A program made the position numbers and the translations under genes. Below, piece by piece: positions 1 to 13,100 of a DNA stretch of 64,000 bases (positions are counted from its first letter, which is position 1; each line of letters begins with the position of its first letter). The notes beneath the pieces were generated by a model, which was not told the origin of the DNA, made no database searches, and worked only from the letters and a program-made list of their open reading frames with translations. This DNA comes from Mactra quadrangularis (lineage: Eukaryota; Mollusca; Bivalvia; Venerida; Mactridae), in assembly GCA_025267735.1 (NCBI GenBank), contig CM046304.1, forward strand, positions 24,183,381 to 24,247,380, given 5' to 3'.

Positions 1-1045
1 GAACAGATGAATGAAATTTAACAATACTACACTAAAATAATCCCAGGTGTTTAACCCATATTTGCATGGGTCTTCGCATTCTCGTACCCCGAGGTTATCA
101 AGATTCTCGAGCTAGTAACGAGAATCTTACTACGCTCCGGGAACGAGAATGCGGTCTTCATGGAACATCCTAATTTGACTTACGTTAGCTAAAATTAGCC
201 AAAACCATGATACATTACATCATGTTAAAATGTTACCAAACATTTGTTTCCCTTTTAGGTAATACATGTAAGTTGAAGTATTGTATAGGCACTCCATTAT
301 TTTCAGTTTGAAATCGAACCAAATTCGATTACATGTACACTCCTCTTTAGCACGTCGAAAAAAATTACTAACTTATTAGTTATGGCCTCATGTAAATTTG
401 GTACAATCTGAAAAATATTGACTATAATAGATTTAATAAAATGCATAATTTGTGTTATAGCGCGCGCGCTTTATATTATACACAAAAGGGAAGTAACTCT
501 GTATGGCTTGTTAAATCAATCTTTCGTTCCATACATAGTTCGTCCCACGAAGGCTAGCGATTGGATAAACAGTAACGTATTGATCAATGCACAAAGTACA
601 ATAATACTGGTTGTCGTAGTATTTGAACGACGATCACAAGTGTGTGAAACACTATGTCGTGATACAAGCTATGATGTATTTGGATTTTAGTTTCCTTGAA
701 TACACAACGTTGGTGAAAAAAATGTTTTGTGTGTAAAATATTTGGACTTAAAAAGTATTTAAAATAAAATTTTAAACAATAAAGGATTAAATTACTATGA
801 CAATTTTTATTTTTGTTTGAAATTTAATATTATAAGGTGTACAAAATATAAATTCTAAAATATGTGATATTTTATAACGATAACAACGAATTTCGCTTGG
901 AGTCTATTATTAACTCGAATGGTGAATTTACGTGTGATGAAATTATGAACAAGTAATACTTGATCTAATAAGATCTTTGGTTGAGATTTCATCATTGAAA
1001 TAATTTTTGTCGCAAATTAAATTAAACTCAGTTTAAATTTAACAG
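1..1045. other. Upstream flank of the gene, no gene seen
   Basis: AT-rich sequence before the first coding exon. Apart from the palindromic element at 77-152 I see no exon, no RNA gene and no convincing core promoter. An open frame at about 418-690 starts at TTG and has no recognisable protein. A short GCGCGCGCGC run lies near 460. The promoter and any 5' UTR exon of the downstream gene may lie here, but the sequence does not show where transcription starts. Confidence 0.5.
77..152. mobile_element. Palindromic mini-element, hAT-like (8-bp target duplication)
   Basis: The ends are inverted: CATTCTCGTACCC on the left and GGGAACGAGAATG on the right. A second inner inverted pair (AAGATTCTCG and CGAGAATCTT) makes the whole 75 bp fold back. 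The flanks are GGTCTTCG at 69-76 and GGTCTTCA at 153-160, a 7/8 match, which suits the 8-bp duplication made by hAT transposases. Related copies occur at 2735-2880, 9151-9207 and (one arm) 46233-46266. The element is far too small to code for anything, so it would be a non-autonomous derivative. Assignment to hAT is inferred from duplication length only. Confidence 0.6.
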
Positions 1046-1178
1046 ATGGTTGGAAAAGCAAGGGTTAACATCATGAAAGTGCTGTGTCCAAGAAAGTTAT
1101 TAATATTTGTTATAAATGCTGTAATCATAGGTTGTTTATGTAGACAGAGACATTCTGATAGCTGGGATCATATAACAT
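1046..1178 (+). CDS. Exon 1: signal-peptide exon (residues 1-44)
   Basis: Starts at the ATG at 1046, preceded in frame by TAA at 1040-1042. It ends before a strong donor GTGAGT at 1179-1184, leaving phase 1. The product has a basic stretch, then a hydrophobic run LLIFVINAVIIGCLC, then polar residues RQRHSDSWDH: the n-h-c pattern of a secretory signal. A second in-frame ATG at 1073 (Met10, with A at -3) would give a shorter and more canonical signal peptide, so either start is possible. The link to exon 2 rests on matching phase and on the protein needing a secretion signal. Confidence 0.68.
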
Positions 1179-4100
1179 GTGAGTATAAGCTAAATTCTTT
1201 CACTACGATAATTTAACACCTGAATATATACAAAATCTAAAATTGTTTCACTCGTTTATCATGGTCCATTATGGATTATTACATATAATTTCTTGGTCAA
1301 TTCTAAGCCCAAAAGAACGCTAGACATTTACATACTTAACTGTTACAAACAAACATAAAGACGTAAAATATGAAACATCTTGTTTCGTTTTTACGTATTA
1401 AGTATGTTGTATTTATTCATCAGGGATAATTATGAGGGATCTAATATTTATAAAAAATGCAAGAAATTGAATATCTTATAATTTATTATGCATTTTGTAT
1501 CACAAATTTGTTAGTATGACTGTTGTTTTACAAGCTGTATCAATACATCCACGACTGCGTTACACCTGTACAAATTCAGACTCATATTCGGAACAACCTC
1601 AGCGATCATCTACGAAAATATACGTAGAAGATCGCCGAGGTGGTTCCGAATGTCAGACTCACACAAGACAAACAAATATAATGGCTGTATAATTATTTAA
1701 CTACGCAGACAAATATTATAGCTGTATATTTTAACATTTTGGCTCAGACCTTCATCAACGACGATGATGTGACACCTGTATATAAACAAAATAAAAACTG
1801 CTTAAATTTTATGTCGCATTACGTTTAGTGGTTGTAGGTTTTAATTTTTATACTTCGTTGGTTTATCTTATATCAACTACGATGAGGAAACACCTGTTTA
1901 CATACAAACTATAAAAATGTCCTCTTAGAGTTTATATTACATACTGTGCAAAAAAACAATTTGAAAACATATCAGGAACAGCGACAGTAAAACAACACAG
2001 ACCTGCTACACAGTCAAAAAGATAATTTAAAATATTGAACTTAAAATTTGAATGATGCCACAAACCAATAACAATAATAATGATAACGACTTTATCTAAT
2101 GTGGACAACATATTTGGCTAAACCCAATTTTCAATATGGTCCACAATAACGAAAATAATTTTCCTGTTTTGTTCATATCTTAAATTGTTGACTGTTTATC
2201 ATACCTCAACAAGCCAGTTTTAACACTTGTGTATAAAAAATGTAATTTTCCCCCAAGGTTCATATTATAATATGGTGATGAGTATTGCTCAAGCCCTGTA
2301 ATAAAGTATATTTTCTGTTCTGTTCTATTCTATTCATTGTAAAATAATGTATAATTGTTGGTTATGTCATACATGAACGATTAAAATGTGATGCATGTAT
2401 TCATAAAATTCAAAAAATATTTCTCCTGAACATAATAATAAAATAGGATATTTCCCTTGTTGGACTATATCTACCTCAACGGCGATGATGCACCTGGGTG
2501 CAAGATATTTAACACTGCCTTGGTTTTATGTTATATTGTACGAAAACAGTTTGCTGTGTAATCGAGATCTGAATATCCGAAGTACAAAATTGCTCCACAA
2601 ACTTATTCGACACTTTTCGTATGCAAGACGTTGGTTTATAATCATACATTTTACTAAGTGAATATAAGTATAGTTTGAAATATACACTAGTGTACACTTA
2701 TATGGGATTTTTGTGAAATGGTTAAAAAGAAAGACATTCCTGTACCTCGAGGTTATCAAGATTCTCGATCTAACTATCGAGAATCCTACTAGACTCTGGG
2801 TACGAGAATGTCTCGTACCAAAAGGATATCAAGTTTCTCGTTAGATCAAAAATCTTGATAATCTTTGGGTACGAGAATGGGCAAAATATCGTTGTTCTGA
2901 ATAATTTAAATGTTTTATGTTGGTAGAACAAATTCATGTACTTTTTAAGAGTAATTGGCAAAAATCATTTATTTAAAATCAATATTGAACGAAACATTAT
3001 TGTATCTCCATATGAAAATAAAAGGAGTTACAATAGTGTTTCGTACAGCACTCAGTTGCGCTATTACTTTCTATGAATCAGTTCATATAATTAAAACACT
3101 TAGCAATATTCATATATTTACAGTACAGTTTCTCTCTACATGTATCACCAACTCGATAATACGACCGTTTTCATAATACTGTTACCATTTGTCCCAATTT
3201 TATGTTATTTAATGATGTAGTTTGAAATCAAACCTGAGATGTGAGCATAGATGTAATTCTCAACCTTTATAACCTCGGGTCCATTTAATTTTCTATTCAA
3301 ATTAATTTTGGGTTAAATTTACTACTTGAACATTTGTCAAAATAAGCTTTTACTTTGTATGAAAGAATACACGACCAGAGAAACTTTGCGCACAAAACAT
3401 AGAGCCCCGAAGCATCAAATAACTGAAATTTTAAACTTTTATCAAATGAACATCCCACTTGTCATCTACACTTGTATGGAATTTCAGTTTACATGTCGAT
3501 GAATTGTCAGTTGTATATAAACTGATTCACAATAATATCATATTTTATTATTTTCCTCTATTTTGAAGAGCATTACATATATGCAATACAGATATAATCC
3601 TCACAAATTGTATATACAATTACAGATAAGTGCATTAGACAGAAATGCATGCATTTTCATCCAACTGTAAGTGGTGCATACGTTATCCCTGCTGATTTAA
3701 ATACTCACTATAGTACTCTTTGTACTCACGATCTAACAAATATCGAGTAGTGAGCTTAATATAATTATGCGACACTGGAAGTTAAATAACATTTAACAAT
3801 AAACTGTGATGACTTGATTAAGAGTGATACGAGTTTTTGATAAAACACGTTTAAATAAAGCACAAAGTTATATAACAATATTTCAAAATTTCCATTTATG
3901 TATATATGACAATTCACGGTTTCTTTAGAAATGGTCATAAGACAAGTTTCCAGTGTTGACTGCTCTATTTTTAAGACTCGAGAAATAATCACTTATGTTC
4001 CCCATTCCCGATCTTTAACAGAAAAAAAAACATTGTCTGTTTCTGAAATGGCTCTAAATTGACCAAAGGTGATGAAATGATCATTCTCCCCACAACGAGA

Positions 4101-7100
4101 TACACTCCTACAAAAACATCATCTCTTTGAAAGTCTCAGTCAAAATTATTTTGTTTTCGACTACGATTTTTTGTGTTCTATTATTCGCAATTACGTTAAA
4201 AGTTATGTTGTTTTGTATCAATTTAAATTCCAATGAAATCCTGTGTAACGACAATTTTCCCTAGAAAAAGTCAATACCGTAAAACTACCATACTTTAATG
4301 ATCATTTAGAAAATTCTTGGAAATGTCTAAGGCATTCTCACTACTCGTACTATACAGCCTTTGTTTTCTCAATAACCATTCTATGTTACAAGTTCTACAC
4401 AGAATATTTACTCCCAGAACACTGTTCCCAGGAATTATCACATCACAGCAACACTAATACACTGTCACACAGAAAGTTCATTGTCTTAGTAATTGTTTCT
4501 TTCAATTTTCTCTCTTTTCTGTCGTTTTTTTCTCTTTGGCATAGATAAGCCTTCTGTGATTTCGTGTGGTCATTTTTTAGTTTGTTTGTTATCTCATGTT
4601 TTGTCTGGTTTTCATCAGTTTGATATGTTTTGATTACAAAAATAATATACATGCATAGGCAGCCCGTTTATTAATTCTTAACAAAGTGCGAGATGATAAT
4701 AAGAAAAGTATACTGTATAATGTAATTATGTTTTAGATGGCTTGGCTTTAAACGTGCTGGTAAAACGATTTGAAGTATTTTGATTGTATGACAAGTTGTA
4801 TTTTATAAGCATAGTCTAACCTAACATAAGGGTGTGTCAGCCAACCGCCAACTGAGTCACATCTCGCTTGAAAGTCCACCAGTTGACCGCAAACAAAAGG
4901 ACTGCAACGATTCACTGGAAAGTCGATTTGATGCGATTCGATTTTTATTCTTTTCGACTCGACTCGATTCAAATAGTATATCGTATTCCATCTGTACAGT
5001 AATGCATTTACTTGAGCATGAAACTTACTTAAATTTTTAACATTTATTTCAAAGCAAGATCAATAATGCAAATGCATTTTCATACTGATTTATTTATCAC
5101 TAGTTTACAATTGTAACTGACAGTCTTAAATCTTTATTACTTTTATAGACAAGTTTAAAAGCTGGTATCGAATCAAAAATCCCTGGTTCTAGATAGAAAC
5201 GAATTGGCGCCCTCGCAATCGATTTCCAAATCGAATCGAATCGTTGAAGCCCTACCAAAACTCCTTTATATGTACGCACCGATCTCTCCACCTAGCTATG
5301 AGCAAGCTAACCAAAGTATCACCTAAGTCAAATCATTCCTAACCGAGCAATAATCTACCATTCAACATGGCCGTACCGCGTTTCGTTAAAAAAAACATCC
5401 CTGACATACTTTCAACTTTCCTCGCCATAGCTTTCAACGCGATGATAAATATTCTAAAGCGTATAGAACTTCTTCACATAAATCAAAATCTAATTGGAGT
5501 AAACTGTTGCTATTTATTCTACGAGAACGGACATAACTTCGTCTATGAGAAATTCCATCGCTTGTCACGCAATGGAGATATCATTCATAAATATGGGCCC
5601 ATCATAAATGGAGATGTCTTGTCAATTGAAAATATCAGTTGAAAACATCTACAGATTGTTTTTCTGATGAGACAAAACCGCTTGTACTTTAAATGCGTAC
5701 AATGTTAGCACTAGCAACAAAGACTGCCAACTATGATATGTCAATTTTACGGATGTCTGGCTATAGACAGAAGCTTCCTGAACAAACGTGGATATAAAAC
5801 TAAAACAATCTACATGTAATAGAATACAGTAAAACTCTGCTCAATACATGTAGACCATCTTCGCTAATCATGTCATTTAGAACGATTTTAGTCCAAAGTG
5901 GTGGAACGTTTTACCTGGGCACTTAAAAATCATTGAGAATGAGGCCAGTTTTATATCAAGACTTAAGACACATTTATTTAGTTTATTTCATGAGCAATCA
6001 GTGAACTGTGTAAAATGCAACAGACATTTTTACAATATTTTTGCGCTATATGAGTGAATATGTATGTATTTGTATTTATTTTATAGTTCCCAAATGTATT
6101 ATTCGATAAGCAAATGGTCCCCATATAAGGACCGTTCCACTATTTAGACTACCGTATTAGATGGCCCTAATAGTGGAACATATGTGTATTACAATTAGTA
6201 CCCCTCTCGTTTCATCAACTGAACTGTTAAGAACTTAAGCTCGTGAAATTTTGTGTACTGTAAGTTAACAAATTGACCTTGTCTCAGGCATAATTGAAGT
6301 GACATACAAAGTACTGTCAATTTTACAGCAAAATAACTGTTATCATGTCCTATATATAAGGCCTAACCTATAAAACTAATTTTTACGGCAATAATTTCAG
6401 CCGTTATGCAAAATGCTTAAACTGTTTGAAGTCAGATTTAATGCTACAGTCCAGTTTTGCGAACATTTTGTTTTCATACATAAAGAAACAATCCAGTAAA
6501 AAAATTAAAGGTGTCATGCAGTTAAGTTGTTTATGCTTTTACTGCCCAAATATCCTGTAAGCATTTCGGCTGATGTATAAATAATGAACAATTTATGTGT
6601 GAGCCACCCTGTGGCTGTGGGAATTTATTATTAAGGAATAAAAAATATATTGACCATGCATAAACCAAAAATGTACTTCATGCACACGTTTTACTAACGC
6701 GTCGTTTACCAACAAACAAACATCAAACAAAATGCAAATGAAGTGCAATGATTTTTCTATCCATATGTTTGTGAACTTCTGCACCAGATGTCAGCTCACT
6801 GTCATACACTGACAGATTGGTTATTTATACATGCATGGCAATTCAACAGTTTCTTCAGCAAACAGAAAAAATAATCGGAATGCTCCTGCGTATCTCGGCA
6901 TTTTTCGTACGAATGCTTAAACAGTAAAATGATTTGACGCGAATGATTGAATAGTTATAAATTGCACTCGATGTTGCCTTTTTCATTCTTGAACAAGACA
7001 ATAAATGTACAGCGGAAAACTCCAATGCAAATCGGCGTTTCCCGTAGAAATGCTAACAGACATAATAATTTTCACGAAAATGCCCGAAGAAATCCGCAAC

Positions 7101-10100
7101 TCAAAAGATACGAATGTCACTGTTTTTAAACCTCAAGATGTTAAAATATCAAACAGTGAACTAAATGAGTGTATTTAATTCTATTATTAATGAACCCACG
7201 ACCTCAGTGTGCGACATGCTCCCAGCTGTCGTTTGTATAAAACAGCTTTAATGAATAAATTATTTCAACATGCGTTCAGTGAGGTCTGGTTTCAGTTCAT
7301 TAGTATCGATATGTTTACCTGTTCTGTTTGTTTTAAGTTGTATATTTGTCATTAAGGAAAGCACACGTTTCTGATGCATATCTTAATACATCTGCTAATG
7401 TATTTTTTTGTTTTATTAGTCTTGAGGATTGCTTTTTGTTCTTAGCGTCCATTACGACATTAAAATTTAAAACTTATTTTCTGCTTGGTTTGTTATTTCA
7501 ATGTTTACAGTATCGGAGATATAACTTTGAGATACAAAATTCTACCTCTTTGTGACTGGCTTTGAAGAATAGACCAGAACAGAACAGAGCATGTATTTCG
7601 CTTTTCTATTGAACAGTGTTACAAATATATACAGAATGGATTTGTATTGTATCAGAACATTCCGTTACATAAGTAAGTTATAAAGTTTCGTGACTAAAAT
7701 TTGGTCAAGTACAAATGCATTTTTTGACATTGAGTGTCAGTCTAAAATGACAAAAAAAAGAGAAATAATGTCTATTTCCTATGTTTTGGTATGCAAAATA
7801 CTCGCGTATACATGTACATTCGATCCCAAGAGGTATGTGTTTTAAAGTACTAACTGACTTCAAACTGGATTTTAAGTCATTCTCTGAAAATGTCCGCCAT
7901 ATTTGTATAAAAATGTGTAGACATAGCCATGTAAGCTGACATTTTCCTTATATGGATTGATTTGTATAACATCCATAAACTAATAGCGTTTCTACAGATA
8001 AAACCATTGTTAACACTCGGTACTATTGGCGTGACCTTTCTAATTTAAACAATTTTCTATTAGCTACCACATGTCCTGCATTCAAAGCACGTGCTCCTGT
8101 TTCTGAGAAAAAATATTCCTGCTGTCAGATTCTATATCTTATACTGATTTTGTCTTCTCGGGAGAAAATCTCGAAATTGTGTCAACGCTGCTTTCAATAG
8201 ATGGTCTTAGTATTTCTATTCTGCTTGGCTTTTCAATCACGCGAAGAAAACCCATAAATTTTCTATAAAATATACTAAGAAATGGACCTAATTCATTACT
8301 GGAGGAAAAAAATGCTTTCATTTAAATGTATCTGATTTTTTATATCTCTGAATTCATACAATAGAGAAAATTGGAAATCCTGAGTATTGGAATTCAATGG
8401 AATTTCTGTAAAAAATGGTAATGACATCTAAAATTACGTGGTTTGTAGTTATGTATATATCGAGGGAGAAAAAAATGAACCATTTCATCAGGAAGAATAT
8501 CAAATAATATAATATGATACATGATAAGAAATGATTTATATTCCTTTTTGTGAAACAAGTCAATATGTTTTGTGAGTTTTTGTGTAAATTAATCGAACAT
8601 ATACAAAGTGCCAATACATGTAGTGGTTGCTAAGTGCCGATGCATGTATAGTTCCTAATACAATTTAGTTGTCTTAGTTATTTAAATCGTCAAAAATCGG
8701 CAAATGTCGGTCACTTCCGTTGCACTGGAAAATGTCTCATACGAGAGTTGTTATCAAAATTACATGTAGTTGTTGCTTAGTGCCGATGCATGTATAGTTG
8801 TCTTATTTAATCAAATCGGCAAAACTCGGCAAATTCGGTCGTTCGTTGCATTTGCTATAAACTGACGGTCTGAGTTGTTATCAAAATGTGACAGTCTCAG
8901 AGTGAATATTTGACTAAGTGAGAAGGAAAAGCTGTAAATCTTACGATGACCTCTGAGCTTTTTATTACTTCGGCTTATGATCATTTTCAATCTTAATATT
9001 GCACTGTTTTTGTAAAGGGACAAGGGGCAGATATATGTTGTATGTTTCAAAAGGCAAAATACATTCAAAAGCAAAAAGGCGTTTTCAGCGCAAGGGCAAA
9101 ATAAAGTCGGTTTTGTTGTTGAATGAGATTTGGTCGTAGTCGGTTCAAACCCATTCTTAAGCCTTAGAGGACAAGATTCTAGGTATCCTCTGGGTCAGTA
9201 TGAGAATGGTTCAAACTTTGCAAATATGTCGCACTACCGAATTTAATAGTTGGATTAAAGTAACTTGCTTAGTCACTGAAATATGAAAGTCATATAATAG
9301 CCGACAAATCTAGATATTGACTTATGATCTGAAAATATGCTGCACACATTTTATATAATGTAGAGTCGCTTTGTCTTACTTAAATACGGGTCATTGAATA
9401 TAATTGTCTGGTCTGCATTATAATTCATAGTCGGAACATTAGTTTTCCATTTTAATCAATTTTATGCGCCATCTGTACTTGACTTTAATAATGCAGTATT
9501 TCTATGTATTACCTTGAATTTCCCCCAAATTTGAAGATGCATACATGTTTGTACATAAGTATGAATACAAACAATAGAAAATAGAGGTGAATTAAAGAAT
9601 GATGTATAAATAGTCGCATTGTTTCTACGAACAACATTTCATTCTTGAAAACTCATTGCTGCGCAATGCATATGCATGTAATAATCGTTTATCAGATCTC
9701 AAATGTAATTGCAAAACGTTTCCATATTAAAAAACATGCAAACATCAATTATTGAAAAAATATAATGGAAAAAGGATGTTACATCAGACCTGTAAAACAA
9801 ACCCTCTCACTTGAGATCATTTACAATTTATTTCATGCCCATGAGGTATATTTGATATAATTGTCAAGTCGCTATGGATCAAAGTTACCAGTCATTTATT
9901 AATTACTATTTAATTGCAGAAAGCTTTGCCCGGAGATCTTTATCTTTCCTTTATATCAAAATTAAATCACTTGACGTGTCAAGCAATTACAAAAGGTCAC
10001 ACTGCACGGTGCGAGATGTCACACTCCTAAATTAAACGGATGGTCAAATACGGAAAAGAAAATACTCGATTTTATCACCACCGTGTCATTGCTTTCTTAA

Positions 10101-13100
10101 AGGACACGCTAAAAGATACCATCATCCGGTCCCTGATCCGGGACAATAAATCGCATGCTGGACAAAGGACGAAGGCGTGAAATAATTACATATGAAGCAC
10201 CTCGGACCATTTGTGATGCTTAAATTGTGCGTTACGGTTACGTAACTGAGTTGTTGAACGACAATACATAGCGCCATGACGTGACAAGTTGCATTTAACG
10301 TGATATAAAAGCGCGGAATGTTTGAATAAACACAGAACGTGCTAAAAATCTGTAGTTAATGATAAAAGCAAACAATGCTACCTGATCTTGATACGGGCCA
10401 AGTGGATTTAGTTAAACTTCTCAAAATGTGGCTTTGTCACGTAGCTGTGGAGATTATGCGTTGAGAATGTTTGTTTTCGTATTATTTGTTAGATTTTTGT
10501 CAACATTTACAAGTATTTAACGCTAATAGCATGGCGGTACAAATCAGGCAACATTTGTATGCTATTTAACTATTATTTGACTTATTCAATAAATGTTTAT
10601 ATAAATAATAGGGTTCCTGATTGGTGTTATAATATTGTAATTATACTATAACACTTGATAAATATCAAACTTTATAATTATAAGACTTTAGTTAACAGAT
10701 GATTAATATACCGATTATTATAAAACATATGTATTGATGGTGTTGTTGATAGTACAAGCTCTTAAATATGAAATCGGGGGGGGGGGATGACAGCCTTTTC
10801 AAAACATATGGGGGGGGGAAATTATGTCCGACCTTTCAAAACATATGATGGCAAATGCCCGCCCTTCAAAAACATATGATTAGGCAAATGTCCGCCCTTT
10901 CAAAACATATTAGGGGTCAAATGTCCGCCTCGGTAAAAATGGGGCAAATGTCCAGAGGGATGGGGTCCTAGAATCCAAATTCAATTAAATATTCATATAT
11001 GTATATCCATGATTAAGCTATGACACTGTAATTCTATATCCTGATTCTAAGATTCTAGGGGGCCAATGTCCGGTTCTTGTATCACTAGCTTGAACTGTTT
11101 GTATTTTAGTAAATTTTGTAATACTTTGTAATATAACGTCTTAATAAGTCAATTACGAATGAAAGTGATTCAAATGCATATTAAATATATATATTATGTT
11201 TTTTGTTGTACTGTATAGCATGGATATGTGAAATGAGAAATAAACAATGAATGTGTACATTGGCTTAATTTCTTTTTTATTATTATTATAAACCGCATTT
11301 GTACAGCTCTCTTTTCATATTGAATATATGTTCAAAAGCGCTTCACAATCATATGCATACTTAGGAAATATGAGTTAAAATAAAAACGAAAATGAAAAAG
11401 ATTAAGAGATGATAAAATATAAAAACATAAACTTAAGACTAATATAAAACTAAGAATGAGTGATCAATAAAGTGCTCATAGTAGTTTAAAAACAACAACA
11501 TAACAAGTGGATTTTTAACTGTAAAAGATAGTGAATGAGTGATAATGGATTGTTGGTAGAACGGCAACGAAAATGTCGATGGGGAATCAGGCCGGATGCC
11601 ACGAAAATCCATGATTGCAAGGTTCAAAGTTGGATTCTAATCCAAGGCTCCCACCCGAACATTCAACATTATCAGTGCCCGCGCGTCCCACCAACCATCA
11701 TGCATTATATAGTGGTCAGATAAAATAAAGGTGATAAAGGTTATGCTCAGATTATGAATAAAGGCAGCCACCGACTAATGGGAACCAGACAAGATGCCTT
11801 TAAAAATCCATGATTGCAAGGTGCAAAGTTGGATTCTAATCCAAAGATCCCTCCAGAACATCCATCAGCGTCAGCGCCTGATTGCTAAGATAAAGTTTAA
11901 GTAATATAGGTAATGATTAGATTATCAATGGAATAGGCAATCCCTAGCCAATAGGGATTCCAGCTAGATGCCTTGGAAAAATCCACGATTGCAAGTTGCA
12001 AAGTCGGATCCCAATCCAAGGACCCCGCCAGAACATCCAGAATTTTATGATAAGTAACATAAAACATGACCAATTGGTTAAAAACACAATGTTTTATCTT
12101 TAAATTGTATTGCATCATTATTTTGTTTATTTGATATCACGATTTGTATACATAACGACTGTATGATCATTAAGTATTGTTTATTATATTTCTGTTTATA
12201 AACTTAAGATAAAGTATCGTCTGTGGGAAACAATTAACATTATGACAACAATGGATTTATTGTTACTTGTCCTTTTACTTGACATAAGAATTTTATTTCT
12301 TATCTATACTCCCTAAAATCGCTTAAATGTTAACATGTCATAATTGACATTTTCGTTCAATTGTTATTAAATAAAGAAATCCCTGCGTGCTTGAACTTAA
12401 CACGTCAAGAATAGTTTTATTTGATTTTGTGAATGATATTTAAGTATTAGGAATTCCAAGTAGTTTGTTATCAGTTTCCCATGTTTTCAGGTTCACTGTC
12501 TTTGCGATTTTGAATCAAGTAACAATTTCACTAATACGTGACAGACGAAAATTCGACGTAAGACATGTGGGCGAGCTCAGTCGGTACAGTACAAGTCTCG
12601 AGGGGTTGTTAGTTTGATTCCCTGGCGGGGTATACTATCGTGGAACTTGATAATGAAATAATTTCTACGGTCATTCTCCCTCCTACCACTGATTGTTAAC
12701 CATCAAGATCGATTGTCAGTCACTGATGGAATTATGCGCTGTGTAACTAATTAACAGCTAAATTTAGAGATTTGGCTTTTCCAGGAACGTTGAGTATGTT
12801 GACTGACTGTCTTTATATAACCTATACAATGTGTAGCTACGGCGTTAAACCCAACAAAAAAGACATATGCTTATACTTACAGATAAAGACAAAAAACAAT
12901 CAGTGTTTTAGTGCAATCAGCCAGAATAATATGTCACAGTAAATGTTTTTCTTAGCAAATAGAAATCTCATTATATACGTAGATATGTCTACAAAAATCT
13001 ACATAAGAGTGTAATTCTTTCTAGTTTAATCATTCATGCAAACAATAACAAAGTGGAATGCCAAACCAATTACACGAATAAATACGATATTCTTACATTC

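Noticed and set aside
418..690. 90-codon open frame upstream of exon 1
   Set aside because: Begins at TTG, has no protein similarity I recognise and no splice signals that would connect it to exon 1.
5367..5642. ATG-started 91-codon frame with a good start context
   Set aside because: No recognised family, no clear splice donor, and it lies in intron 1 next to a LINE remnant. Not enough to call a gene.
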